64,000 nt of DNA, taken from the NCBI GenBank assembly GCA_019454045.1, contig SKCR01031823.1, positions 1 through 64,000 on the forward strand, written 5' to 3'. The notes under the pieces were generated by a model. The model was given only the letters and a program-made list of their open reading frames with translations, was not told the DNA's origin and did not search any database. Position 1 is the first letter of the stretch. Every line of letters starts with the position of its first letter. Of the stretch, positions 46,731-57,511 are shown one piece after another. The position numbers were made by a program, and so were the translations under genes. This stretch comes from Zanthoxylum bungeanum (lineage: Eukaryota > Streptophyta > Magnoliopsida > Sapindales > Rutaceae).

Positions 46731-46743
46731 CGCCCCCACTTTG
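46731..46743 (-). promoter_or_regulatory. Polypurine tract of element F
   Basis: CAAAGTGGGGGCG on the minus strand, two bases from the LTR edge. Confidence 0.8.
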
Positions 46744-48502
46744 ATGGGACTTGTGTAGTGTGTGATAAGAACAATCCTATCAAAGTTATGCAATGCATTT
46801 TCACTTACCTTGCTCGCCAGCTGCCACCTTACTTGCCTGCTGCTCCGCTAAGCTGATGATGCAGTGGACCTCGATCCTCGGACGCATCCCAATAACTGCA
46901 ACTGATGTGTGGGCCTCGACCCTGGGACGCATCCCCAAACTGGAACTGCAGTGGACCTCGATCCTGGGACGCATCCAATAACTGCAACCAACAACGGGGG
47001 CCTCGACCCTGGGACACATCCCAATACCGCTGACAAAATAGGCCTCGACCCTATGACGCATCATAAATTAAAGGCGTTGGGGGCCAACGGCCCTGGGACG
47101 CATCCCGATAACTGCAACCGACAACAGTGGCTCACGGCCCTAGGACGCATCTCGATAACGTTGCCAAAATGGGCCTCGACCCTGGGACGCATCCCCAAAA
47201 CTAAAGGTGCAGGGGGCCAACGGCCTTGGGACGCATCCCGATAACTGCAACCGACAATCGGGGCTCATGGCCCTGGGACGCATCCCGATAACGCTGCCAA
47301 AATGGGCCTCGACCCTGGGACGCATCCCAAAACCTGCTGATGATATGGGTTTACAACCTTGGGACGCATCCCTAAAATGATGATAAAATATAGGCCTCAA
47401 CCCTAGGACGCATCCCCAAAACTGCTGGTATGATGAAGTGGGCCTCAACCCTGGGACGCATCCCCAAACTGCTGATAAAATATGAGCCTCAACCCTGGGA
47501 CACATCCCCAAAACTGCTAATACTGATGGAGTGGGTACAACCTTGGGACGCATCCCCAAAACTGCTGATACTGATGAAGTGGGTTACAACCCTAGGACGC
47601 ATCCCCAAAACTACTGATATGATGTGGGCCTCGACCCTGGGATGCATCCCCAAAACTTTTGATGCTGAAGAAGTGGGTACAACCCTGGGAAGCATCCCTA
47701 AAACTGCTGATACTGATGAAGTGGGTTACAACCTTGGGACGCATTCTCAAACTACTATTGATGCTGATGTGGGTCTCGACCCTGGGACTCATCCCCAAAA
47801 CTGATATTGATGCTGCTGCGGGCCTCGACCCTGTGACTCATCCCTACAACCAATACTGATGATGACGTAGGCCTCGGCCCTGGGACTCATCCCCGCAACT
47901 GATACTGATGATGACGTAGGCCTCGGCCCTGTGACTCATCCCCGAAACTGATGCTGATGTGGGCCTCTACCCTGGGACTCATCCCCAAAAACTGATACTG
48001 AAGTAGATGTGGGCCTCACCCTAAACCGGTACTGATATGGGCCTCGCCCGCAGACTGATACAGATGTGGGCCTCGCCCGCAGACTGATACTGATGTGGGC
48101 CTCGCCCCCATACTGATACTGATGTGGGTCTCGCCCCCAGACTGATATTGATGATGACGTAGGCCTCGGCCCTGAGACTCATCCCTGAAACTGATGCTGA
48201 TATGGGACTCGACCCCGGGACTCATCCCCAAAAACTGATACTGATGTAGATGTGGGCCTCGCCCCAAACCGGTACTGATATAGGCCTCGCCCGCAGACTG
48301 ATATAGATGTTGGCCTCGCCCGCAGACTGATACTGATGTGGGCCTCGCCCGCATACTGATACTGATGTGGGTCTCACCCCCAGACTGATACTGATGTGAT
48401 ACGGGCCTCGCCCCCAGAGTGCCATACTCGACCAGACTAATAATGATAATATGGGCTTCGCCCCAAGAGTGCCATACCCGGTAAGGCTGATGCTGATACT
48501 AA

Positions 48503-48805
48503 TGTGTCATTTCAACATATTAAATTGCCTCTCATGAGATAATCTTGATAGCTAGACATATTCTCATCCTCAACGAATGCTTTCGCATCGAAACCTGAGA
48601 ACCTTCAAAGTACTTGATACACTCAACTCCGATCCTCTAAATAGGTGATCTGAACTAGACTCCTAATGTGTGTGTGCCAATGCTCTTTCACATTTTATTC
48701 TATAAATGAACTAACTCGATGATTTTGTTTTGGAGAATCGGATCGGTGGGTCTAACCAAACTGGATGTCTCGATCCAACTCTGTGATTACTTCGTCATAC
48801 TCAAC
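48503..48805 (-). repeat. Module segment copy 1 at the end of higher-order block 1
   Basis: GTGTCATTTCAACATATTAA through ...GTGATTACTTCGTCATACTC. Nearly identical segments are at 49875-50179 and 51489-51793. It is the 3' third of the shared module, and only the 51489 copy continues into the full module. Confidence 0.9.
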
Positions 48806-49874
48806 TGATATGTGGGCCTCGACCCTGGGACGCATCCCCAAACTGCTGATAAAATATGAGCCTCAACCCTGGGACACATCCCCAAAACTGCTGATACTGA
48901 TGGAGTGGGTACAACGCTGGGACGCATCCCCAAAACTGCTGATACTGATGAAGTGGGTTACAACTCTAGGATGCATCCCCAAAACTACTGATATGATGTG
49001 GGCCTCGACCCTGGGATGCATCCCCAAAAACTTTTGATGCTGAAGAAGTGGGTACAACCCTGGGAAGCATCCCTAAAACTGCTGATACTGATGAAGTGGG
49101 TTACAACCTTGGGACGTATACTCAAACTGCTATTGATGCTGATGTGGGTCTCGACCCTGGGACTCATCCCTAAAACTGATATTGATGCTGCTGCGGGCCT
49201 CGACCCTGTGACTCATCCCTACAACTGATACTGATGATGACGTAGGCCTCGGCCCTGGGACTCATCCCCGCAACTGATACTGATGATGACGTAGGCCTCG
49301 GCCCTGGGACTCATCCCCGAAACTGATGTTGATGTGGGCCTCGACCCTGGGACTCGTCCCCAAAAACTGATACTGAAGTAGATGTGGGCCTCACCCCAAA
49401 CCGGTACTAATATGGGCCTCGCCCACAGACTGATACAGATGTGGGCCTCGCCGCAGAATGATACTGATGTGGGCCTCGCCCGCATACTGATACTGATTTG
49501 GGTCTCGCCCCCAGACTGATATTGATGATGACGTAGGCCTCGGCCCTGAGACTCATCCCTGAAACTGATAATGATGTGGGACTCGACCCCGGGACTCATC
49601 CCCAAAAACTGATACTGATGTAGATGTGGGCCTCGCCCCAAACCGGTACTGATATAGGCCTCACCCGCAGACTGATATAGATGTTGGCCTCGCCCGTAGA
49701 CTTATACTGATGTGGGCCTCGCCCGCATACTGATACTGATGTAGGTCTCACCCCAGACTGATACTGATGTGATGCGGGCCTCGCCCCCAGAGTGCCATAC
49801 TCGACCAGACTAATAATGATAATATGGGCTTCGCCCCAAGAGTGCCATACCCGGTAAGACTGATGCTGATATTA

Positions 49875-50179
49875 ATGTGTCATTTCAACATATTAAATTG
49901 CCTCTCATGAGATAATCTTGATAGCTAGACATATTCTCATCCTCAACGAATGCTTTCGCATCGAAACATGAGAACCTTCAAAGTACTTGATACACTCAAC
50001 TCCGATCCTCTGAATAGGTGATCTGAACTAGACTCCTAGTGTGTGTGTGTGCAATGCTCTTCACATATTATTCCTTAAATGAACTAACTCAATGATTTTG
50101 TTTCGGAGAATCGGATCGGTGGGTCTGACCTAACTAGATGTCTCGATCCCACTCTGTGATTACTTCGTCATACTCAACT
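49875..50179 (-). repeat. Module segment copy 2 at the end of higher-order block 2
   Basis: Same segment as 48503-48805, 1372-1374 bp further on. Block 2 lacks the first part of block 1 (the GGACCTCGATCCTGGGACG and GGGGGCCAACGGCCCTGG units), which is present again in block 3. Confidence 0.9.
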
Positions 50180-51488
50180 GATGTGTGGGCCTCGACCCTG
50201 GGACGTATCCCTAAACTGGAACTGCAGTGGACCTCGATCCTGGGACGTACCCTATAACTACAACCAAAACGGGGGCCTCGACCCTGGGACGCATCCCAGT
50301 ACCGCTGATAAAATGGGCCTCGACCCTATGACGCATCCCAAAATTAAAGGCGCTGGGGGCCAACGGCCCTAGGACACATCTCGATAACTGCAACCGACAA
50401 CGGGGGCTCACGGCCCTAGGACGCATCTCGATAACGTTGCCAAAATGGGCCTCGACCCTGCGACGCATCCCCAAAACTAAAGGTACAGGGGGCCAACGGC
50501 CCTGGGACACATCCCGATAACTGCAACCGACAATCGGGGCTCACGGCCCTGGGACGCTTCTCGATAACACTGCCAAAATGGGCCTCGACCCAGGGACGCA
50601 TCCCAAAACCTGCTGATGATATGGGTTTACAACCCTGGGACGCATCCCTAAAATGCTGATAAAATATAGGCCTCGACCCTAGAACGCATCCCCAAAACTG
50701 CTGGTATGATGAAGTGGGCCTCAACCCTGGGACGCATCCCCAAACTGCTGATAAAATATGAGCCTCAACCCTGGGACGCATCCCCAAAACTGCTGATACT
50801 GATGGAGTGGGTACAACCCTGGGATGCATCCCCAAAACTGCTGATACTGATGAAGTGGGTTACAACCCTAGGACGCATCCCCAAAACTACTGATATGATG
50901 TAGGCCTCGACCCTGGAATGCATCCCCAAAACTGTTGATGCTTAAGAAGTGGGTACAACCCTGGGAAGCATCCCTAAAACTGCTGATACTGATGAAGTGG
51001 GTTACAACCTTGGGACGCAACCTCTAACTACTATTGATGCTGATGTGGGTCTCGACCCTGGGACTCATCCCTAAAACTTATATTGATGCTGCTGCTGCTG
51101 GCCCCGACCCTGTGACTCATCCCTACAACTGATACTGATGATGACATAGGCCTCGGCCCTGGGACTCATCCCCGAAACGGATGCTGATGTGGGCCTCGAC
51201 CCCGGGACTCATCCCCAAAAACTGATACTGAAGTAGATGTAGGCCTCGCCCCAAACCGGTACTGATATGGGCCTCACCCGCAGACTGATACAGATGTGGG
51301 CCTCGCCCACAGACTGATACTGATGTGGGCCTCGCCCGCATACTGATACTGATGTGGGTCTCACCCCAGACAGATACTGATGTGATGCGGGCCTCGCCCC
51401 CAGAATGCCATACTCGACCAGACTAATAATGATAATATGGGCTTCACCCCAAGAGTGCCATACCCGGTAAGACTGATGCTGATACTAA

Positions 51489-52290
51489 TGTGTCATTTCA
51501 ACATATTAAATTGCCTCTCATGAGATAATCTTGATAGCTAGACATATTCTCGTCCTCAACGAATGCTTTCGCATCGAAACCTGAGAACCTTCAAAGTACT
51601 TGATACACTCAACTCCGATCCTCTGAATAGGTGATCTGAACTAGACTCCTAGTGTGTGTGTGCCAATGCTCTTTCACAATTTATTCCTTAAATGAACTAA
51701 CTCGATGATTTTGTTTCGGAGAATCGGATCGGTGGGTCTAACCAAACTGGATGTCTCGATCCCACTCTGTGATTACTTCGTCATACTCAACATGATATGG
51801 TCTTCTTCTCTTTTCTTGTCTCTTTCTTTTCATTCTTTCCTCTTTCTTTTCTTTTTTTTTTTCTCTTTTTTTTTTTCTTTTTTTCTCTTTTTCTTTGACA
51901 CACCTACCCTTTAAGGTAGCATTTCTCCTCATGGTGGTCCTAATACTCGCCCATGGGTAGCTTCACGCTTATCGGTTATAGGCGGTCTATTTTTTTTCTA
52001 TTTTTTCATCGCAGAGACTCTTTCTTTATTTCCAACCATATCATATATCGTAGCATAAGTAAACCATGGTGGACATCCAGGCAAATGGTCATTCACCGAT
52101 CCATCATTTCGGCTAGTCATCTTGCCAACCACTCAGGTTTCAACTGTTGAGATCCCGTAATCAAGTGCTCACGAGTCCAGCTGAGATCAATCCATTCAGA
52201 ATATTGGATGAGATCACGTCTCGCACTTATCATTTCTAAAGCTTCTCCTTACAGCAAACAATGTCATCACCGGACATATGTCTAACTATC
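51489..52290 (-). other. Shared 3' non-coding module (F copy, complete)
   Basis: On the minus strand it follows the E module block by block: GGAGAAGCTTTAGAAATGATA-like start near 52250, TGACTAGCCGAAATGATGGA, ACCGCCTATAACCGATAAGC, CTACCCATGGGCGAGTATTA, the CTACC/GGTAG hairpin, a purine tract (51795-51897), TTGGTTAGACCCACCGATCC, ACACACAC and the CTCTCATGAGATAATCTTGA equivalent. Confidence 0.85.
51738..51932 (-). CDS. Short basic reading frame in the shared module (F copy, 64 codons)
   Basis: MRRNATLKGRCVKEKEK, a Lys/Arg/Glu tract, then RRRPYHVEYDEVITEWDRDI. Same start, same tail frame and same total length as the E copy, although the tract differs by 9 bases. See the E entry for limits. Confidence 0.3.
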   Translation of the reverse strand: MRRNATLKGRCVKEKEKKRKKKREKKKEKKEERMKRKRQEKRRRPYHVEYDEVITEWDRDIQFG

Positions 52291-52729
52291 AAAGATTTCT
52301 CTCTCTCATTTTTTCTCTATTCTTTTTTTTTCACTCTTTCCACAGAATTCTTCTATCATATTCTGATAATGTGGGCTTCGCCCCTTGAGATCCATTCCTG
52401 AATCTCAAACTCATATGGGCCTCAGCCTTGGGACTCCTCCCCAAAACTAGCACCAATGTGGGCCTCAACCCTCAGATTACTACCCGCATCTGACACCAAT
52501 ATGGGCCTCAGCCCTAGGATTATTACCCGAATCTGATATTGTGCTTTCGTTGTTTCTGAATGGCTTGTCTTTGCCGCTTTCTCTTTTCTTCTTCAAAACC
52601 TGTGAACACAAAACAAAACAAACACAAAAGGAATGCAAAATGGGTTACGTGTATGCATGCATGCATGTGTTTCCTATCCCGTCGGGTTAGGTCTTCTGCC
52701 AATTCTCTTGGTGATTGCTTAGTCTCAGG
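52291..52729 (-). other. 3' region of F between pol tail and module
   Basis: Contains four spaced GGGCCTCAGCC..GG units (52365-52530), the splice-acceptor-like TTGTTTTGTGTTCACAG/GT (junction 52600/52599) and GA-rich sequence after it. Same layout as E 39414-40000. No gene seen. Confidence 0.6.
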
Positions 52730-52977
52730 CAAAATATTGCTTCAATCTGTCAACATTGATCGGCTTGGTGAACTCATTCTCCTCTAAATCTGACAGTCTC
52801 ACTGTCCCGTTTCCCATTACTGAATGGCAATCCTTGCCTTTTCAGCTCTTCAAACACCTTTGACAAAGGTCTACCTAAATTGGAGAATTGCCTGTCCCTG
52901 ATAAGGACGATCTCAGAAGGAGGGAGTTTGGTCTCCAATTGATCTAGGCGGGATCTCTCATTGGCTGACTCACTCAT
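52730..52977 (-). pseudogene. Element F gag start fused to integrase tail
   Basis: The frame from 52977 reads MSESANERSRLDQLETKLP, then RDRQFSNLGRPLSKVFEELKRQGL, a block seen in gag of Tat-like elements, and stops at 52774 (67 codons). Overlapping in another frame, 52800-52730 reads the equivalent of VRLSDLE.NEFTKPINVDRLK.YF, the end of integrase. Everything between (most of gag, protease, RT, RNase H, integrase core) is gone. The residual frame could be expressed as a short peptide, but this is unproven. Confidence 0.7.
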
Positions 52978-53159
52978 GTTGGCTAATGGTCTTGTGACAA
53001 GTCTTCCCCCAACCCAACGGGTATCTATGATGGCTTTTAGAACACAATGGGTTAGCATGATGCGTGTATGCATGAGTGCATGTTATGTATGTGATGTATG
53101 GAATAAATAAGCTTATAAAAGAATTTGCACTAATTGGCCCATTATCATTTTAAAGTGTT

Positions 53160-53790
53160 CAATCATATTATTGCGCGGTGCAAACTTGTCCCGATTGAAA
53201 TGGCCCAACAGGTTTACACTTCACGATAACATAACCAAATAACTTCAAATGATAAAAGGCCTATACATAAAATGGCCCATCGGCATTTTAGAAGCCTTTG
53301 GCCCAACTGTCAAAGGACACGAACTCGTCCCAGTTTAAATGGCCCAACAAGTTCACATCTCTTGACAAAAGGTCCAACTGGATCCAAATAACGATGGTCC
53401 AAAACACAAACATAACAAGATAATTCAAGCATAAAGCAATAAGTTCTACAGAGTGGCCCACCAACATTTCAGAAGCTTTGGGCCTAATTGTCATAGGATA
53501 CGAACTCGTCCCAGTTAAAATGGCCCAACAAGTTCGCATTTCTGACAAGAAGCCCAACTGCGTCCAAATGGTGATGGTCCACAAGCACAAGCACATAGAG
53601 ATAATTCAAGCATTAAAATAATAAATTCTATAAGGTGGCCCATCAATATTTTAGAAGCTTTGGGCCCAATCGTCATAGGATACGAACTCGTCCCAGTTTA
53701 AATGGCCCAACAAGTTCGTATTTCTGACAAAAAGTCCAACTGTATCCAAATGAGGATGGTCCACAAGCACAAGGAAATGGTTTCTGTAGG
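53160..53790 (-). repeat. 181-bp tandem repeats in the leader of F
   Basis: TGGCCCAACAAGTTC... starts at about 53340, 53521 and 53702 (period 181 bp), with a diverged copy at 53201. Each unit carries GATACGAACTCGTCCCAGTT, GAAGC.TTGGGCC and GATGGTCCACAAGCACAA words. E has one copy (about 37880-38050). Frames here (e.g. minus 53288-53596) are repeat frames. Confidence 0.88.
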
Positions 53791-54289
53791 CCATACAACC
53801 CCGGTCTACGCGTGGGTTTGTGGGAGTATAGACAAAGACTCTCGCTGGCGAAGGATTGCCCACAACTAGGTCTCCCCACTCAAGGGTTCGAGCGACCAAG
53901 TGAGCGCACCTTTTTTATACCTTAAAATACGTGCCAACAAGTCATAGCGTGTGACTAACTGTCAAATGGATTTCTTGTTGCAGATTCCCCAGACGGAGGG
54001 TGGAGCAAACTCTCTTAAATACCCAAGCCTTTTAGGCTCTTATCGTTTGGTGACAGGAATAAGCAACAAGTCCTCCAGATTAGTCTGTCACAACAGGCCA
54101 ATGGTCATGATTATCTAGGTGCCTTCATAGTTTTTCCTTATAGAAAGGTAGTGAATGAAGGAAGACACCAAACCATTACCTAGCCTTAAAATGTCTTTGA
54201 TCAAACCCTCATTTTACCCACTGTAGACACGGTTAATTAAAGCACAAATCATAATATCACAAGACATTATTTCGGGGCCGATTCTCTAT
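53791..54289 (-). other. Leader of F next to the PBS
   Basis: Matches E 37368-37870 in inverse orientation: AGAAATCCATTTGACAGTTA, GGCGCGCTCACTTGG-like and AACCATGTCTACCGTGGG-like words. No coding frame is supported. Confidence 0.6.
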
Positions 54290-54307
54290 CCCCAGTGGAG
54301 TCGCTAG
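54290..54307 (-). promoter_or_regulatory. PBS of element F
   Basis: TAGCGACTCCACTGGGGA on the minus strand, just inside the 5' LTR. One base differs from TGGCGACTCC at the start; E differs at other positions. Confidence 0.75.
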
Positions 54308-54309
54308 AC

Positions 54310-56686
54310 TGTGGGAACACAGAAACTGGGCGACGCATGCTGTCCCGGGCTCGCAACCCGGTTGGGAATACGGAGTAGCCCGCGGGGGACTAAACCAGAG
54401 AATAATTGAATCGCCACCCGGTGTGAACTGGGACAAAGATTTAAGGCCGCACTCAACCCTCACAAGGGAAGACCTCAAACCGTTGGGTTCGGAATGGTCC
54501 CTTACTTATGCCACTTGTAATAAAATGATTTGTGCAATAATCTAGTCAAACCTAAGTAACACTTATTTCCAAGAGTATTTTGCTTCTAAGTTCACATGCA
54601 TGAAAGTAATCATCATAACGACAAACATGCAATAACACACGGCAATCTCATGAACATGCTTCGATCATATAATGCGGAAAACAAATAACAACCTAAACAT
54701 AATGCAAATTCCAAACGCAAAACAAAACGATTAATCATGCTTGAAAATAAACAACCAAATAGGCTAAATCATGCCTAAGAACCAAGTAACATACTAATGA
54801 CCTAATTATGCTTGAATACCATCTCATGAACACATCAAACAAATAGACGCATGGATACAAATAATATGATTGATTACATGATATAAGAGAAATCACCTAA
54901 GAAACAATTATACATGACATGTGATGAAAATGACTCAATTCAGTGTATTCGCATTCGTTTAACGTTCGTAAACGCGTTCGAACGGTAAACAGAAGGTTCA
55001 CGCTCGTATAGCGTTTGATAACGCGATCGAACGGGACCAGACAGAAAACATACGTTCATGCGGCGTTCCGAAATGCGTTCGAACGGGGTTACAATAGTGA
55101 CCTCCAAAATGCAGTAAACAACATGACACATACATGAACGGATGAATAGATGACACCTAATAAATAATAACGGGCTAAAAGCACGGCAAAGCATCGTGGT
55201 AAAGGATTTTAACCTCTCAAAATAGAGGACATTTAATCGCACTTACTAAGCCCATGCGCAATCAACACAATACATATATAAAAAGTAAAGACAATGATAT
55301 CGGACTTCGTATACCTGATTGAACACATCTTACATTCAACCGAATATACATCAACCGGTGCGGCAAAGCATCGTGGTAAAGGGTTTTAACCCCTCAAAAT
55401 AGGGGACCTTTAATCCAACTTTCTAAGCCCATGCGCTCGATCACATCATTACATATAAAAAATAAAGACAATAATATTGGCTTCGTATACCCGATTGAAC
55501 ACATCTTACATTCAACCGAATATACATCAATCGACGCGGCAAAGCATTGTGGTAAAGGATTTTAACCCCTCAAAATATGGGACCTTTAATCCAACATACT
55601 AAGCCCATGCACTCGATCACATCATCACATAAACAAATAACATGCAGAAATCAAGTAACGAATAATAAACAAATCAAAACAACATAAAACGAAATATGCG
55701 CCGTTTACTCAAGTGGTACGTGGAGTTGAATCCCGAGTACAGATCATACTACCGTCCATTCGGAATCGGCTATGAAATTTATGTATGGGTTTCCATCCTA
55801 TATACCACAAGAGGCGACACATTTTCCGTTTTACTCAAGGGCCACATCATACATCATTCCACAATACATGCATTTATTATCTATTCAAGGGCCACAATCA
55901 TGCATCAATAAACGACTCTCATCCGATAAAAACGAATAAAACAATTAAAAAGGATAGATGGAAATAATAGGAAAAGTACCCTCAGGTCTAACCTTTTTTG
56001 TCGACTTTCGGACTCGCGTTTCACGGCCGTCGGAAGGGCTATCACTCCGCAACTCTTCCGGTTTACTGGATTAACGTCTTAGCTCGCTATTTTACTGTTT
56101 TGGTCGCTGTTTTCACTCCGTTTTGCTGCTGTTTCCTCGCGGTTTTCTGGTCACTATTTTAGTTGTATTTGTTCATTGTTTTGGCGATTTTTGGGGACTG
56201 TTTTGTGGGTTCTTGGGGACTGTTTTGGACATTTTCGGGCAGTTTTTGGGACAGTTTCACGGGCTGTGCAGGGGCAGAATTCTGGACAGTTTTTGGTAAT
56301 TATTGGGGCAGTTTCCTGGACAGATTTGCGGTGAAGGGAAGCAGTTTGTGGAGGGACTGTTACGTGAGTTTGGCTGGGCAGTTTATGTGAGTGGGTAATG
56401 TCGTGGTAGTGTGTTGTTAATAGGGGGTATGTGTTGATGCATGAAGGCTAGGTGGCTTGCGTTAAGGGGTAGTGGTTGTGATGATCAGGTCAGTTGCTTT
56501 GTCATGTGAGTCGGTCGGTGAAAGAGTGCATGAAGCGCTTATGTGTTAAAATGGTTATGTACGTGAATGGTCAGGTGCGGCATATTGAGAGCTGTTTATG
56601 GCTTTAGGGTTTCTTCAGTGGGCGTAAATAGCTATGGGGCAGTTATTTGTTGTTGCTAGTTACGTGAAGGAGCCCACATTTGAAGG
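54310..56686 (-). repeat. 5' LTR of F, truncated
   Basis: Plus-strand reading TGTGGGAACACAG... aligns with 43321-45694 of the left LTR and stops at GAAGG, where sequence of the E LTR (ATGAATGGAATATGTG) takes over. It lacks the U3 end and therefore probably its promoter. Confidence 0.9.
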
Positions 56687-57433
56687 ATGAATGGAATATG
56701 TGTTCTCTCTTGTGGTATATCAGATGGAAACTCAGACGTAAATTTCGTAGCCGAATCCAAATGGACGGTAATGCGGTCTGTACTTGGGATACAATGCCAC
56801 ATACCACTTTAGAGACACACATATTTCGTTTCGTCCAACCTTGTGTTTATGCATTATTTAGTCGTTTAATATGTTATTTATTTTTCTAAGCATGATGTAG
56901 TCGTTTAGTACGTTATTTATTTTTTTATGTATGATTTAGTTGGTTATTTCCGAGCATGATTAGTTATTTCTTTTGCATTAGGAATTTAATTTATGTTTAT
57001 GTTTAGGTTGTTTTTTATTTTTCGCGTTTGATAATTAAATATGTTCATGAGATTATTGTGTGTTTGCCGTTATGAAGACTTACTTTTATGCATGCAAACT
57101 TAGATGTAGGTTATATGCAAACTCAAATATAGGTTTTATTTTTATGAACGTGAACTTAGGAGTAGGATACTCTTGGGAATATATGTTGCGTAGACTTGGT
57201 TAGATTATTGCACAAATCCTTTCATTACAAATGGTATAAGTAAGGGACCATTCCGAACCCAATGGTTTGAGGTCTTCCCTTGCGAGGGGTGAGTGCGGCC
57301 TTAAATCATTTCCCCATTTCACTCTGGGTGGCGAATCCATTTTATTTCTCCGGTTTAGTTCCCCTGTGGGCTACTCCGTACTCCCGACCAGGCCGCGAGC
57401 CTGGAACAGCATCGCCGATTTCCGTGTCCTACA
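56687..57433 (+). repeat. 3' LTR of E, last part
   Basis: Matches 36604-37346 of the E 5' LTR and ends GTGTCCTACA at the TSD TAAAG. About 90 bp of E LTR (36513-36603 equivalent) is missing at the junction with F. Confidence 0.9.
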
Positions 57434-57511
57434 TAAAGGTCTTGACTGTGGCCAACAAACCAGTGTCAATCTTGGATCTTGAGAGAGAATCACTCAATGG
57501 AAGGAAAAACG
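57434..57511 (-). mobile_element. 78-bp bridge of Copia C between E and G
   Basis: TAAAGGTCTTGACTGTGGCC through GAATCACTCAATGGAAGG matches copia D at 31975-32050 and directly continues copia C from 21086. It proves that E and G both sit in C. Confidence 0.9.

Larger units (their letters stand above)
46855..51488 (-). repeat. Large degenerate tandem array in the 3' region of F
   Basis: Base units of about 40-50 bp contain GGGCCTCGACCCTGGGACGC (plus-strand reading), ATCCCCAAAACTGCTGAT and ACTGATGATG spacers; later units shorten to GTGGGCCTCGCCCGCAGACTGATAC. Units are grouped in three higher-order blocks, about 46855-48805, 48806-50179 and 50180-51793, each ending in the same ~300-bp segment. 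Frames across it on both strands (up to 140 codons) are repeat frames and lack start or motif conservation. Confidence 0.93.
43321..56686 (-). mobile_element. Tat/Ogre-like element F, deletion derivative with large tandem array
   Basis: Minus orientation: 3' LTR 43321-46728, polypurine tract, tandem array 46855-51490, shared module, pol tail fused to gag start (52977-52730), repeat-rich leader, PBS, 5' LTR 54310-56686. Compared with its left LTR the right LTR lacks the last ~1.03 kb, and E's LTR resumes with ~90 bp missing. One deletion across the F/E junction explains both and removed the TSD. Nearly all gag-pol is absent. Confidence 0.88.
21087..57433 (+). mobile_element. Tat/Ogre-like element E, spanning 36.3 kb because of nested insertions
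   Basis: The 5' LTR starts TGTAGGCACTGC at 21087 and the 3' LTR ends GTCCTACA at 57433. Both sides are flanked by TAAAG (21082-21086 and 57434-57438), and the copia C sequence outside reads straight on. Parts in order: 5' LTR start, copia D, rest of 5' LTR, PBS, leader, short gag, partial second RNase H and integrase, integrase tail, shared 3' module, tandem repeats, polypurine tract, 3' LTR start, element F, rest of 3' LTR. E's own DNA is about 9 kb. It is internally deleted. Confidence 0.9.

Noticed and set aside
46801..51341. Many frames of 60-140 codons on both strands
   Set aside because: All run through the tandem array of F. They have low-complexity repeated peptides, no conserved start, and equal openness on both strands.
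46855..51793. CRISPR-like array of repeats
   Set aside because: Units are direct tandem repeats without unique spacers, inside a plant retrotransposon; no cas genes.
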